NCBI GenBank assembly: GCA_947502885.1 | Contig: CANNBP010000005.1 | Coordinates: 186,001 to 250,000 of the forward strand | Direction: 5' to 3' | From: an uncultured Aquimarina sp. | GTDB lineage: Bacteria; Bacteroidota; Bacteroidia; Flavobacteriales; Flavobacteriaceae | Length of the DNA stretch: 64,000 nt | Shown here: in pieces, positions 9,001-16,716 of the stretch | How the letters are laid out: every line of letters begins with the position of its first letter | Position numbering within the stretch: the stretch's first letter is position 1 | Translations under genes and position numbers: made by a program | The notes under the pieces: generated by a model | The model's input: the letters and a program-made list of their open reading frames with translations, nothing else | What the model was told of the DNA's origin: nothing | The model's database searches: none

Positions 9001-10365
9001 TCCCGTAGGATATACTATCGCCTTAAGCATCCCATTTACACTTGTACTTCCATTTGGTTGTTTGTTTCCTCCAACCCCTTTAAATATGTCCTTAAGTGTT
9101 GAAGAGTTACTCTCATTAATAAAAAAATAATCATCATTACTTACCATATATTTATTATAGTGCTCATTGTTATAATATCCCCAATAATCTTGAGCGTAAG
9201 AGAATCTAGGGGGGATTTTCTCTGGACTGTAGTATGACAGTTCATATGGTGGTTTACTAATATTATGATTTCCAAACTCGGTAACACTTTTCAAAAACAG
9301 ACGTTTTGAAAAATCCTCAAAATATGGGATATCTGCATTTTTTAAATATGATAGAGAAGAATTTACAGTAGTGTAGTCTAAAACAATTTTTTTGATTTGA
9401 GATCCGTTAGGGTTTAGTAATTGTATAGTATCCAATTTTTGGAACTCAGTGGTATTTGCAGAATATGTAAAAATGATTTGTCCAGCTTTACTAGAGATAG
9501 AAGCTAATTGTGCGATTTTGGTATTTGCCCTTGTTCGCACCAACCCTTGTCCAGCATTACCAATTTGACCTGAGTTAGCTAAAAATGAAACACTCTGTGA
9601 TACCGAACTATCATATTCTTGATTATAGTTTGAATAAGAAAAGTTAATTTCATCACCAAAGGGATTTTCTATTTTACTTAAATACCAACTTGTGGGATTT
9701 CTTAAACTCCAACCATGCTGTCCTGTTCCTACATGTTGATACATAGTTCTCTCAGTTGAGTTTTCATTTCCGAACCAATAGATAACTCCATTAGGGTCTG
9801 TTATCTTAAAGGCATATCCAAGATGAGTCGCTTTTTCTATGCGCAAAGGAGATGGATTTATTAATACAGGTTCTCTATTAGTATTCAAATAAAATTTACC
9901 AGAAAACCCATTAAAATTGAAAGAATACAAATCTGATAAAGTATCATAACCATCTTCAGAGTTTGTGGCATTCTGAATATAATTTAAGGTTTCTTGTGTT
10001 GGGTCATTAGGGAAATTCTGAGGAATGGTGGCCGTTCTATTTTCGTCGGCATCATCCATAATCACCCTTGAAATAATACCTCCGGCATTAAGACTCCATC
10101 CTAAACCTACTGCAGATGGTAATTCATCGACCCGTATACCATTCGAACTATAGTTTAGGGAAATAGGTACGGTTAATTTCCCTACACTAAAGTCATGAAT
10201 AGGAATAGTAATCTGTGGTGTTCCTGTGAATAACCCAACAGGAACCTGACCATACTTACCCAATGATGCTGCATTTGGCGAAGGGGGTAAGATTTTGGGT
10301 ATTTCTTGTGCCAGGCAAGTAAAACCTGTAACAAGAACTACTAATGTAATAAGTAACTTATTCAT
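6085..10365 (-). CDS. giant secreted YD-repeat / PKD-type protein
   Basis: A 1426-aa protein. The start is set at the ATG at 10365 because it begins a clean signal peptide (MNKLLITLVV...CLAQ, about 20 residues); an upstream Met 17 codons earlier would bury it. The N-terminus has the block PNAASLGKYG ... VPISLNYSSNGIRVDE ... GLGWSLNAGG that precedes RHS partners in Bacteroidota. YD-type sequence (YDPLIGVTSM, YYQYDGLNRL) lies near residue 1110. It is followed by about three PKD-like beta domains (GTYTVSCTLTDS; GTHKITFRAID) and a Ser-rich stretch. The protein ends in a tail of GGGQGNN repeats. It is the first gene of the operon, immediately upstream of the RHS-core gene, so both are probably exported together to the surface. 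Confidence 0.8.
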   Translation of the reverse strand: MNKLLITLVVLVTGFTCLAQEIPKILPPSPNAASLGKYGQVPVGLFTGTPQITIPIHDFSVGKLTVPISLNYSSNGIRVDELPSAVGLGWSLNAGGIISRVIMDDADENRTATIPQNFPNDPTQETLNYIQNATNSEDGYDTLSDLYSFNFNGFSGKFYLNTNREPVLINPSPLRIEKATHLGYAFKITDPNGVIYWFGNENSTERTMYQHVGTGQHGWSLRNPTSWYLSKIENPFGDEINFSYSNYNQEYDSSVSQSVSFLANSGQIGNAGQGLVRTRANTKIAQLASISSKAGQIIFTYSANTTEFQKLDTIQLLNPNGSQIKKIVLDYTTVNSSLSYLKNADIPYFEDFSKRLFLKSVTEFGNHNISKPPYELSYYSPEKIPPRFSYAQDYWGYYNNEHYNKYMVSNDDYFFINESNSSTLKDIFKGVGGNKQPNGSTSVNGMLKAIVYPTGGYNELIYEPHSYLGTKLTTPLTAITSLSFVNTADQMANSETKVTDEIAYLQERVPVNISTGRGSCWESGWPSHHIRASVTVKIANQGSNVFNPASGSEGFFRIDQHGNRLNETGGIVVLESNSSQYYIDLQKGKKYQFRLSVPFECVGGSFSVQYAVEKPEEIPTNLLIGGQRIKKIVSHDSAGNQETRSYHYAELSNLETSSGVPEKAIPSISYNRLHSVSDGAFTLENRIVDKLTLSSSTLYNMYSRAGHQIGYTSVIEEFGDNFSGGGVVHKYRVSPNIVPVAYALPIAGTPYTTNFGTGEEIETHTIKKSGNDFTVLTTTLNSYKNNPVLNQNQTSYNMRQRDLYSGLIAGSISATIDTYDIVKYDLQSQWRYIDKTVSKTFDQNGENPIVTTTNYYYDNPNHLQLSRKEVVTSDGRSILSKIAYPQDVNSSTSLGNDQLSTSEWGAIQLLRLSTEAHLQRQHRIATPLQTETIVKKGGTVLSETVQRTNYKDWGNGIVMPESVQSLKGEYAASNNTLEDRLVYHGYYPDGNPKEVSKSDGSRIIYIWGYNDQYPIAKIENATYNQIASRVTDLKNKSNEDNDHCKSSTCKEEILRNALKELRDGLPNAIVSTYTYDPLIGVTSMTDPKGYTTYYQYDGLNRLDHIADADGKVLKKYNYNYKDERTIVEVYPPLQLEVKSNHTHIIKGTEVKFSINRSGGSGHYTYLWKVNGANVSTDVLFNKTFSTVGTYTVSCTLTDSYNEQGIITKSKTITVYDRLYSSSLSYIKSPYHNGEEGHFSSSKKITFEGGIPKGGSGSLSYKWLVNGVDQGNNTTTFTKAFSPGTHKITFRAIDIKIPGESIDRTMTIKSYGRVTIDNLTYDHTGFKTLARGGSGNYRYDWYVNSTSGGSSQSSSSSYFIYNYTATASSYQTIYCRVVDLKSGNVSGFKSMQVYFHGQGNNGGGQGNNGGGQGDGNGRDEAPTGGDI
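6088..6200 (-). repeat. Gly-rich tail repeat (GQGNNGGG units)
   Basis: The 3' end of the 1426-aa gene encodes near-identical GQGNNGG units; on the plus strand the period is about 21 nt (ccaccattgtttccttg...). Such tails are flexible linkers, and the tandem DNA repeat could change copy number. Confidence 0.6.
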
Positions 10366-10669
10366 AATTATATATTTAAAAAAATGACTATTATTAATTT
10401 TTAAAAAAGGCGACAAACCTAGTATTTATATTTTTTACATACAAAAAACACCTATGGGGAAAAATCCCCTTTTTGATGAATCGCTATAATTCTTAGATAA
10501 ACAACTCAAAATGAGATGTCTTTTGTTATTGATTTTATTTATGGGACAAGATTACGACAAAGGAGTTTCATTTTCCGGGATTGGTGTTTTTTTATAGTTT
10601 TTTTTTGAAAAATTTTTAAACTAAAAGGTTCGATTTATGGACATGAAGCTAGTTTTTGCTCCTTTGATA
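10366..10669. other. intergenic region upstream of the secreted-protein operon
   Basis: About 300 bases with no supported gene. It contains the promoter given separately at 10414-10444 and otherwise AT-rich sequence with several homopolymer A/T runs. Only open frames of fewer than 20 codons were noticed. Confidence 0.6.
10414..10444 (-). promoter_or_regulatory. promoter of the 1426-aa/RHS/CPBP operon
   Basis: On the minus strand TAGGTTTG (10421-10414) fits the Bacteroidota -7 consensus TAnnTTTG exactly. A TTTTTTG element ends near 10442, about 20 nt upstream, and can serve as the -33 box. The start codon at 10365 is about 50 nt downstream. Confidence 0.55.
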
Positions 10670-10984
10670 CTATAGAATTGGGTACTTTATATTTTGAAAA
10701 AAAGGAAGTTTCGATGATGGGGCTTCAGTTGTTTTATTTATAAACAACTTACTTGGATAAAAACCACAACTAAATTGTACTTCCTCCACATAGCGATAAC
10801 TTTGTAAAACTGTATCATATACAATAGCTCCATTAAGAGTTTTCATGATTCTAAAAACTCGATATAAGCTTGTTTTAGAGATCGCTAATTTTGAGGCAAA
10901 TTCTGTAGCAGACCCTGTTGCTTGTAAACGAATAAGCTGGTCAACTCTTTCTATCAATTCTAATTGTTTTAAGATTATTCTCAT
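10670..10984 (-). CDS. small HTH DNA-binding protein (104 aa)
   Basis: The N-terminal 60 residues (LELIERVDQLIRLQATGSATEFASKLAISKTSLYRVFRIMKTL) look like a winged or simple helix-turn-helix: two helices around the turn ATEFASKLAISKTSLYR. The rest is short and not recognised. The start is taken at the ATG at 10984; a GTG one codon earlier is possible. It lies upstream of the secreted-protein operon in the same direction, so it may regulate it. No target site was identified. Confidence 0.6.
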   Translation of the reverse strand: MRIILKQLELIERVDQLIRLQATGSATEFASKLAISKTSLYRVFRIMKTLNGAIVYDTVLQSYRYVEEVQFSCGFYPSKLFINKTTEAPSSKLPFFQNIKYPIL

Positions 10985-11060
10985 CACTTTTGAGTTTAAA
11001 ATTCATTTTATTTATAATTCTTTTCAGCAATAGTTGTAGGCTTATTCACATAATATGTAA

Positions 11061-11534
11061 TTAGGGATCCACCTGATCAAGTAATTCAAGTAGTAGCAAA
11101 CGTTTGGTTTTGGGGTTTCGTTTTGTAATCGAATGATTTTGTAGAAAGTCAGTTATGGTAGTATGTGTTGGGGAATTACAAAAAGTTTCCTGTACCTGTT
11201 TAGCAGTATAAGGGATCAGCCTGTACTCCTTTGGAGTGGTAAAAAATAATAGTTGTCTAACGAACAATGTAGGAAATACAGACTTGATCCGATATACCTT
11301 CATAAACTGACAATGGTCTTCCAGATAACAGTACCCATTTTTGTTAATAGCAACTATGTTGTTTTTATATGTAGTCGCTTCTAACCTTTTTTTGATGTTT
11401 CGATGTTCTATTGGTGTAGTAACTCCCAATAATAAACTTTCAATCTTATGTAAGATATCATAGACATCAGTTTTACTCATACCCTCAAAGCGCTTAAGGA
11501 CATCATAGATTATTTTATCTTCATGACTGATCAT
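11061..11534 (-). CDS. hypothetical protein (157 aa)
   Basis: Not recognised. A soluble protein with a helical N-terminus (YDVLKRFEGMSKTDVYDILHKIESLLLG) that resembles a small helix-turn-helix or protein-interaction segment, and a basic C-terminus rich in Thr, Lys and Leu. No signal peptide. It follows a long inverted repeat (11617-11701) and shares direction with its neighbours. Start ATG at 11534. Confidence 0.55.
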   Translation of the reverse strand: MISHEDKIIYDVLKRFEGMSKTDVYDILHKIESLLLGVTTPIEHRNIKKRLEATTYKNNIVAINKNGYCYLEDHCQFMKVYRIKSVFPTLFVRQLLFFTTPKEYRLIPYTAKQVQETFCNSPTHTTITDFLQNHSITKRNPKTKRLLLLELLDQVDP

Positions 11535-11616
11535 TCTTATCTTTATTTATGAGTTATTCATTGATGGGTATGGTCTTTTTGAAATTTTCAATACTTCAAG
11601 TATTATTGTGTACTAA

Positions 11617-11701
11617 AGATATTCGGGCACAAGATGTCGGTATGGGGTGTAAAGCATCAGACCATAATGCTTGTTTATAGGACATTGCACCCGAAATATC
11701 T
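11617..11701. repeat. long imperfect inverted repeat
   Basis: The left arm at 11617-11638 (AGATATTCGGGCACAAGATG...) pairs with the right arm at 11681-11701 (GACATTGCACCCGAAATATC...) with two small bulges. The loop is about 42 nt. There is no T-tract directly after either arm, so it is not a classical terminator. It could be an RNA structure, a protein-binding palindrome or a recombination site. Confidence 0.6.
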
Positions 11702-11747
11702 AAGGAAGTAAACACACAAACTCAACTTAAAAAATGTTTTTTTGGTT

Positions 11748-12260
11748 TTAGAGGATTTTGTTTTTTGATTTGTTTTTTAAAGCGATCAGTAATGTATTTC
11801 CTTTAACCATGGCCGAAATGATGTTTTCTATTTCTGTTAAAGGGTCTTCACTTTCCTGAACTTGCTTTACCATGTCAATGGCATTCTCCATTTGCATAAG
11901 TCGTCTGATTCTATCCTGTACGATAAATTGGTTAACTGATCTTAACCTTTTGTAGGTATTATTTGATGCTAACCTATCCATCAGGATTTTTTGTAAATTA
12001 TCAGTAGGTGATAATGGAGTAAAATCTATGGGGACTTTTTTTAGGAAGAAGTAATCTCTGGTCTCATAGATAATGTCCAGAGCTTCTTCTTTGGTTTTTC
12101 CTTTGGCATGCAATTGTATGATCCATTCATACAGTTGACGTTCATAATTTCCTTCTGGTGATAGTATCCTATGGATAAAATCAGAAACGGGTATATGAAG
12201 GGAAGCAAGTACAAATGACATATAATCATGTTGTGGTGTGGTTAATTTTAATTCTCCCAT
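11748..12260 (-). CDS. hypothetical protein, paralogue A (170 aa)
   Basis: Not recognised, but clearly paralogous to the 186-aa gene just upstream. Shared features include the N-terminal Y-F-VLASLHI block, YEWIIQL versus YKWVLKL, DNLQKIL versus ENLQNLL, and a conserved QDRIRRLMQMENA..MVKQVQES.DPL.EIE core. It is helical and soluble and ends in a Lys-rich tail. Directly after the stop comes a motif TTAAGTTGAGTTTGTG that also follows the paralogue, so the duplicated unit includes the 3' untranslated region. Confidence 0.6.
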   Translation of the reverse strand: MGELKLTTPQHDYMSFVLASLHIPVSDFIHRILSPEGNYERQLYEWIIQLHAKGKTKEEALDIIYETRDYFFLKKVPIDFTPLSPTDNLQKILMDRLASNNTYKRLRSVNQFIVQDRIRRLMQMENAIDMVKQVQESEDPLTEIENIISAMVKGNTLLIALKNKSKNKIL

Positions 12261-12423
12261 TCTTGGTTATTTTTGGTTTCTAGTGGTTGTATTGGTATTG
12301 TAGATACTGGTTAAATATCATGTTTAAGATCCCCCAGATGCTTTTTCATAAACCTTACTCAATTAAAAAATGATGTTGCACCCGGGGAGTTATGGGTAAC
12401 TTGCACAAAACCCAACTTAAATA

Positions 12424-12984
12424 TCAATCAGCATCTTTTCCCAAATGTTTATTGTTTCTATAATTTTCAAGATTCACTTTCCTGATATCCTCTTTAATTC
12501 TGTCTAAAGTCATTTTGTTCATAATTAAAGTTTTGTTGATTTTCTCTATTTCTAACACAGGATCTATACTTTCTAATACTTGTTTGACAATCTCCTTAGC
12601 ATTGTTCATTTTGGTTAACCGTGCAATTTTTTCTTGTACAATATGTTGATCTTTTATAGACAGTTTTTTGTATTTTAAAGTGGATTCTAACATAAAGGTT
12701 AACAGGTTTTGTAAGTTTTCTGTAGGCTCGGAGGGGGCAGGAGTGATATGTGCTGTTCTTAATAGGAATAGACTTCTGGCTCTAAAAATTATATCTAAAG
12801 TATGATCCATAGTTTTATCTTTTTGAAAAAGCTTTAGTACCCATTTGTATATAATACGTTCATAACAACCATGTTCTGTGCTTACAAGAGCATCCATAAA
12901 ACTGCCTACTTCCATATGTAGGGATTGAACTATATACTTCAAGTAGTCTTTATAGTTAAGGTTATATTCAGATTTTGTGTTCAT
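12424..12984 (-). CDS. hypothetical protein, paralogue B (186 aa)
   Basis: Paralogue of the 170-aa protein downstream, with a longer C-terminus (INKTLIMNKMTLDRIKEDIRKVNLENYRNNK). It appears all-helical, with no membrane segment or known motif. The two copies are about 40% identical by eye in the C-terminal core, so the duplication is old. It lies in the accessory stretch between the RHS operon and an XRE-type regulator. Confidence 0.6.
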   Translation of the reverse strand: MNTKSEYNLNYKDYLKYIVQSLHMEVGSFMDALVSTEHGCYERIIYKWVLKLFQKDKTMDHTLDIIFRARSLFLLRTAHITPAPSEPTENLQNLLTFMLESTLKYKKLSIKDQHIVQEKIARLTKMNNAKEIVKQVLESIDPVLEIEKINKTLIMNKMTLDRIKEDIRKVNLENYRNNKHLGKDAD

Positions 12985-13093
12985 TATAATTGCTATGTTA
13001 TCAAGGCTTTATGTAGGGTTAAAAGATGAGAAGTTTTGTTGTTGTATATGTAAGATTTGTTTATTGTAGTGTATTAATTGGGGTTGGACATTA

Positions 13094-13480
13094 TTAAAAT
13101 TGAGAAATTTTCTTAATTAGAATAAATAATGACTTTATACGAACATCATTTATAGTTCTTCCACTATATAAAAAGTGCCTAACCGATCCTTTTAAATCAA
13201 GTTCTTCGTCAAATGCACTTTTTTTAATATAGATTTCATTATGTTTTAACCAATTTTCAACACTTTCACGTTCATTGTTATCTACTTTAAAGTGAGTGAT
13301 TCTTTTTATAAAATTAAATAGTACATTAACCCTTATATCATTTATTCTACGGTCTTCTTGGATATAATGTTGAACGGCTCCTTTTAAATTCAGATTTTCA
13401 TCTATAACCCTTATGCTAAAAAAACGTTTGTTTTTGATAATCCAATTTTCTGATCTTATCCTCTTATTACTTACAGTCAT
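13094..13480 (-). CDS. hypothetical protein with two tandem repeats (128 aa)
   Basis: The protein is an internal duplication. Residues about 13-65 (NWIIKNKRFFSIRV..ENLNLKGAVQHY...RINDIRV...FIKRITHF) align with 75-128 (NWLKHNEIYIKKSAF..ELDLKGSVRHF...TINDVRI...LIKKISQF). Each unit is about 53 residues and mixed helix/strand. The family is unknown to me. It is transcribed divergently from the XRE-like regulator at 13743, which suggests a regulated accessory gene. Confidence 0.6.
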   Translation of the reverse strand: MTVSNKRIRSENWIIKNKRFFSIRVIDENLNLKGAVQHYIQEDRRINDIRVNVLFNFIKRITHFKVDNNERESVENWLKHNEIYIKKSAFDEELDLKGSVRHFLYSGRTINDVRIKSLFILIKKISQF

Positions 13481-13654
13481 GGTATATATTATTCAAAATC
13501 ACTAACGATTTAAAGAAACTTAAATTTAGATATGGTTATATAGTTCCGTTAGCTGTTTATTTTAAAACTTGTTAATATTTTTTGAAAACAACCGGTCAAC
13601 AAAATAATTATTAGTTATAGTAATTATCATATATCACAATCAGTGTTAATTACA

Positions 13655-13662
13655 TATATTTG
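13655..13662 (+). promoter_or_regulatory. candidate -7 box for the XRE-like gene
   Basis: TATATTTG matches the TAnnTTTG consensus exactly and lies about 80 nt upstream of the ATG at 13743 in the divergent intergenic region. A -33 box was not clear. Confidence 0.4.
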
Positions 13663-13742
13663 TTTAATACAGAGTAAATATACAGAATTTTCGAGACAAA
13701 TGAAGAAAAATTAATAAAAAATTCTTCAAATCATTGTTTTTT

Positions 13743-14189
13743 ATGGATACATTAAGAGATAGAGTAGATTATATCAGAAAAATGAAAGGATTGAGCTTTA
13801 AACAATTAGCTGATCTGTTAGGAGGTATAAGTGGAGATGGTCTGAGAAAAGCTATTGATAGAGGTTCTTCGAAAGATATTTTTTATGCTAAGCAAATAGC
13901 CGAAAAAACAGGATTTAATTCTAAATGGCTAATTGAAGGTGAAGGAAATATGATGATTGATGAACCAGTCCATCAATTCAAAATGGAAAACCCTAAATTG
14001 TATTTTGTAAAGGAAGGTGTTAAAGTTCATATTGATGAATATATTGACTATATGGAAGAGAATTATGATACTTTAATTAAGGAATCAAACAAGTATAGAT
14101 TTTTTATGGGTGACAAGGCTAATAATCTTATGTATAAATTTTTCAAAGAACATGGCATTGAAGTAAAAATCAATGATGTTGAAAGTTAA
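13743..14189 (+). CDS. XRE-family-like helix-turn-helix regulator (148 aa)
   Basis: The N-terminus (TLRDRVDYIRKMKGLSFKQLADLLGGISGDGLRKAIDRGSS) is a lambda-repressor/Cro-type HTH. It is followed by KQIAEKTGFNSKWLIEGEGNM, the conserved end of this domain in Bacteroidota phage-type repressors. The C-terminal 80 residues are unrecognised and lack an S24 peptidase Ser/Lys dyad. The start is the ATG at 13743; a TTG three codons earlier gives a longer frame but has no better ribosome site. Its 3' end overlaps the convergent 72-aa gene by 20 nt. Likely a regulator of this accessory island. Confidence 0.75.
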   Translation: MDTLRDRVDYIRKMKGLSFKQLADLLGGISGDGLRKAIDRGSSKDIFYAKQIAEKTGFNSKWLIEGEGNMMIDEPVHQFKMENPKLYFVKEGVKVHIDEYIDYMEENYDTLIKESNKYRFFMGDKANNLMYKFFKEHGIEVKINDVES

Positions 14190-14388
14190 CAGGAAAACTT
14201 ACCGTTGTGTGAGGGTTTTCATCCTTAAATTTCCGAATTAATCTAATTAAAACAATTTCATCTTTTTCTACTTTTTGTTTTAGGTACTTTTCAATATCAT
14301 CATCTCTTTTTAGAGAAGATTTTTTTGATAAAATACCCAATTGTTTTAAGTTTTCTATTCTATTTTTTCTTTGATTTTGACTCGCCAT
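14170..14388 (-). CDS. hypothetical small basic protein (72 aa)
   Basis: A highly charged 72-residue protein (MASQNQRKNRIENLKQLG) with predicted helices and no recognised domain. Its stop lies 20 nt inside the convergent XRE-like gene. It is 10 nt downstream of the membrane-protein gene on the same strand, so the two are probably co-transcribed. Confidence 0.5.
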   Translation of the reverse strand: MASQNQRKNRIENLKQLGILSKKSSLKRDDDIEKYLKQKVEKDEIVLIRLIRKFKDENPHTTVSFPVNFQHH

Positions 14389-14398
14389 TTTTTTAATC

Positions 14399-15208
14399 TT
14401 ATTCTATTGTTTTAGCAATTTCATCAAGTTGATCATCATAAGATTTTACAAAATCTACTTTTTGCTCTTCAGATATAAACTTTTCATTAACTTCGAGTAT
14501 CACATAATCTATCATTCTCGTTAATGCGTTTATAAGTTTATGGTGTTTTAAATGTGGAATATTGAAGAAATTCTTTTTAAGCACCCAAACTACTACTTTA
14601 GATGTGAAATATGCTGCAATCAGCAAATTAACAACGTAAACAGCTTGATGAACATCTGCTTGAGGGTTCAAAGCCCAATAAATATAGGTTAAGGAAGTTA
14701 CAAAGGAAATTTTAGCGATTAGTTTTACTAAATTACCAACTGGATTATATTTTTCTCTTTTTAGAAAAATACCAACAATATAAATTACTATGGCAGTAAA
14801 AAAGATATAAAGTGGTAATCCAATTCCTTGAAGAAAGGCATTTATGTGACGATATCCTCTTATTCGATAATCAGCCTTTATGGTTTTAAGTTTAGCAAAG
14901 GCAATATCAGATTTTTCGGCTTTTGAATTATAGGTATTAAGAAGTTGTTTTGCTCTGTCATTAATAGATTTATCAAGAGTTTTCTCTTTGACTTGAGTTT
15001 CAAGAAATGCTAGTATTTCATCTCTTGTTTTATCACGATCATTCCTAAAATAAACATTATCCTTTCTGGCATTCTCTATGGCAGAAGGTTTTGTTTCAAA
15101 AAATAATTGAGAATAGGCTGCAATGACACCAATCACTACAGCCGCTATCACAAATGTTTTTCTAATTGTAGTCGTCGTCGTCGTCGTTCCCTCCACTGTT
15201 TCCAACAT
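14399..15208 (-). CDS. membrane protein of unknown function (about 269 aa)
   Basis: It has an N-terminal hydrophobic segment (TFVIAAVVIGVIAAYS), a charged extracytoplasmic or cytoplasmic helix-rich section, then three to four hydrophobic segments (PLYIFFTAIVIYIVGIFL; FVTSLTYIYWAL; VYVVNLLIAAYFTSKVVVWVL) and a soluble acidic C-terminus. No family recognised. The frame stays open to 15280, but the first 24 codons overlap the lipoprotein gene in another frame and do not look like a membrane N-terminus. I therefore chose the ATG at 15208; a later GTG inside TFVIAA is also possible. The overlap implies translational coupling to the lipoprotein. Confidence 0.55.
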   Translation of the reverse strand: MLETVEGTTTTTTTIRKTFVIAAVVIGVIAAYSQLFFETKPSAIENARKDNVYFRNDRDKTRDEILAFLETQVKEKTLDKSINDRAKQLLNTYNSKAEKSDIAFAKLKTIKADYRIRGYRHINAFLQGIGLPLYIFFTAIVIYIVGIFLKREKYNPVGNLVKLIAKISFVTSLTYIYWALNPQADVHQAVYVVNLLIAAYFTSKVVVWVLKKNFFNIPHLKHHKLINALTRMIDYVILEVNEKFISEEQKVDFVKSYDDQLDEIAKTIE

Positions 15209-15341
15209 CTTCTTTGTTTGTACTTTGTTCATTAAAATCAATCTCTTGTTCATCTTCAATTGGTGTTGTCTCACATCCAACGAATATGGTAAGTCCTAAA
15301 AATAGTAAAGAAAGTGTTATAAATGTTTTTTTGCAATTCAT
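15162..15341 (-). CDS. small lipoprotein (59 aa) overlapping the membrane protein
   Basis: A 59-residue frame starting at the ATG at 15341. It has a lipoprotein signal (basic MNCKK, then a hydrophobic stretch) ending in VGC, with Cys23 as the lipidation site. The mature part is short and very acidic (PIEDEQEIDFNEQ) and ends GGNDDDDDYN. The five Asp codons are a (GAC)5 run at 15171-15185. It lies upstream of and overlaps the 269-aa membrane protein by about 47 nt, so they probably form one operon. Confidence 0.6.
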   Translation of the reverse strand: MNCKKTFITLSLLFLGLTIFVGCETTPIEDEQEIDFNEQSTNKEDVGNSGGNDDDDDYN

Positions 15342-16716
15342 GATACGAAATTTTAAAGTTTAAAATAATTGTTTAGTTAAATTTAGTTGTAAAAAAATGA
15401 TTTTAATATATTGATAATCAGACAAAAGTATAAATTTGTTTTCGTTTTGTTGTTAATAGTAAATTTGAAATTTCATGGTATATTTGCGCCATTTTTATGG
15501 TAAATTTCCCTTGTATTTGACTAAATTTTAGCAGGAAATATCTCTAAAAACATCAAATTAATACTTTTTAATAGATAAAGTTGCTGTAAATATCATTTAA
15601 TGAATTGATTTTCAATTGATTGAAAAACGTAATATTGATAAGCAAAAACCGTAATTTTAAGCTTTTTTCGAATCAATATACGAAGGCATAGATATCTTAA
15701 AAGATAAACAAATTCTTTACATGTCTATAAGAGGGTTTTGTAATAATTCCGGTTTATAAAGTAAGTGGTTGAGAACTATTACTTGAATCAATAAATTTTA
15801 ATAAAAATGAAAAGAGTTAAATTTCTAAACCTTTGTTTATGATTCCTGTTTTGTTCATTTGTTAAATATAGAATCACACCTTTAGATTCTTCCGCTATTT
15901 ATAAATTATATTCTTTTCATTGGAAGAAATAGAGTTATTAATTCTTAGAATAAATGGTATTTTTTATCTCGAAGGTAACTTGTTGAGTCAATTAATTCTG
16001 TAGAGTTTGAGTAGTGAATATTTATTTTGAACATATTTATGAAAAATTTTGAGATTAGATTAACTACTTAGATAGATATCCTTGATAAAAGCATATGAAG
16101 TATTTGTTCAAATTCTTATTCTCTTAATAAAAATTTAAAGCTTTCAAATCTCTCTTTTCAAACGAAATAAATACTGGGGAATTTATCCCTATAGATTAAA
16201 GAATAAAGACTCCATTTTTGCCTTAAAGTTTGGAGTACGGTTTTGAAGTAGGGTTTTGCAACTAAATGCAGGCATTTTCCGTACTTCAAAAACATTAACT
16301 CCTTAATTTTCAGTATACAAAAAAAACGACCCCCGGTTAACTACTCCGGGGGTCTGAATTGAAACATAATTGTATTTAACACAAACTCAACTTATACTAA
16401 TTATGATTGCTTCAATTTTACTGTATATTTGATCTAATTTTACTGTATATTTTTCTTTGTTTTTGCTTGGTCAAAGATAGGTCGTAACTGTTAAAAAAAC
16501 TTACATTTTTTGCATGTTAATTAACATTTAACAATGCGGTAATATCAAAATAAAAACGTTGAAATTAAGTCATTAAAAATCAAAAAATCTTCAGTTTTTA
16601 ACATTTTTTTTTCCTGTTCTTTGCCATATTCTTAGTGTCCTTTTCCCAAAATTTCTGGGCTAAACACAATATTTTATTTTTATACATCAAATTTTATACC
16701 AAAGTACGGTTTTACC
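15342..16716. other. long gene-poor intergenic region
   Basis: About 1.4 kb of AT-rich sequence with no supported gene on either strand. It contains the terminator at 16317-16354, a third copy of the motif AAGTTGAGTTTGTGT near 16380-16400 on the minus strand, and an imperfect hairpin pairing 16240-16250 with 16282-16293. A short frame at 15807 (MKRVKFLNLCL, then stop) could be the remnant of a lipoprotein gene but is too short to call. Confidence 0.6.
16317..16354 (-). terminator. strong intrinsic terminator for leftward transcription
   Basis: GACCCCCGG (16328-16336) pairs perfectly with CCGGGGGTC (16346-16354) around a 9-nt loop. On the minus strand it is followed by GTTTTTTTTG, a clear U-tract. 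It would end transcripts coming from the TonB/lipoprotein operon about 360 nt upstream. Confidence 0.85.

Noticed and set aside
15171..15185. (GAC)5 run considered as a microsatellite or CRISPR-like repeat
   Set aside because: It is a short Asp codon run inside a lipoprotein gene; there are no spacers or further repeats.
16600..16687. 29-aa minus-strand frame (MYKNKILCLAQKFWEK...)
   Set aside because: Too short, no partner or conserved motif; it falls in the 3' untranslated region of the lipoprotein gene.
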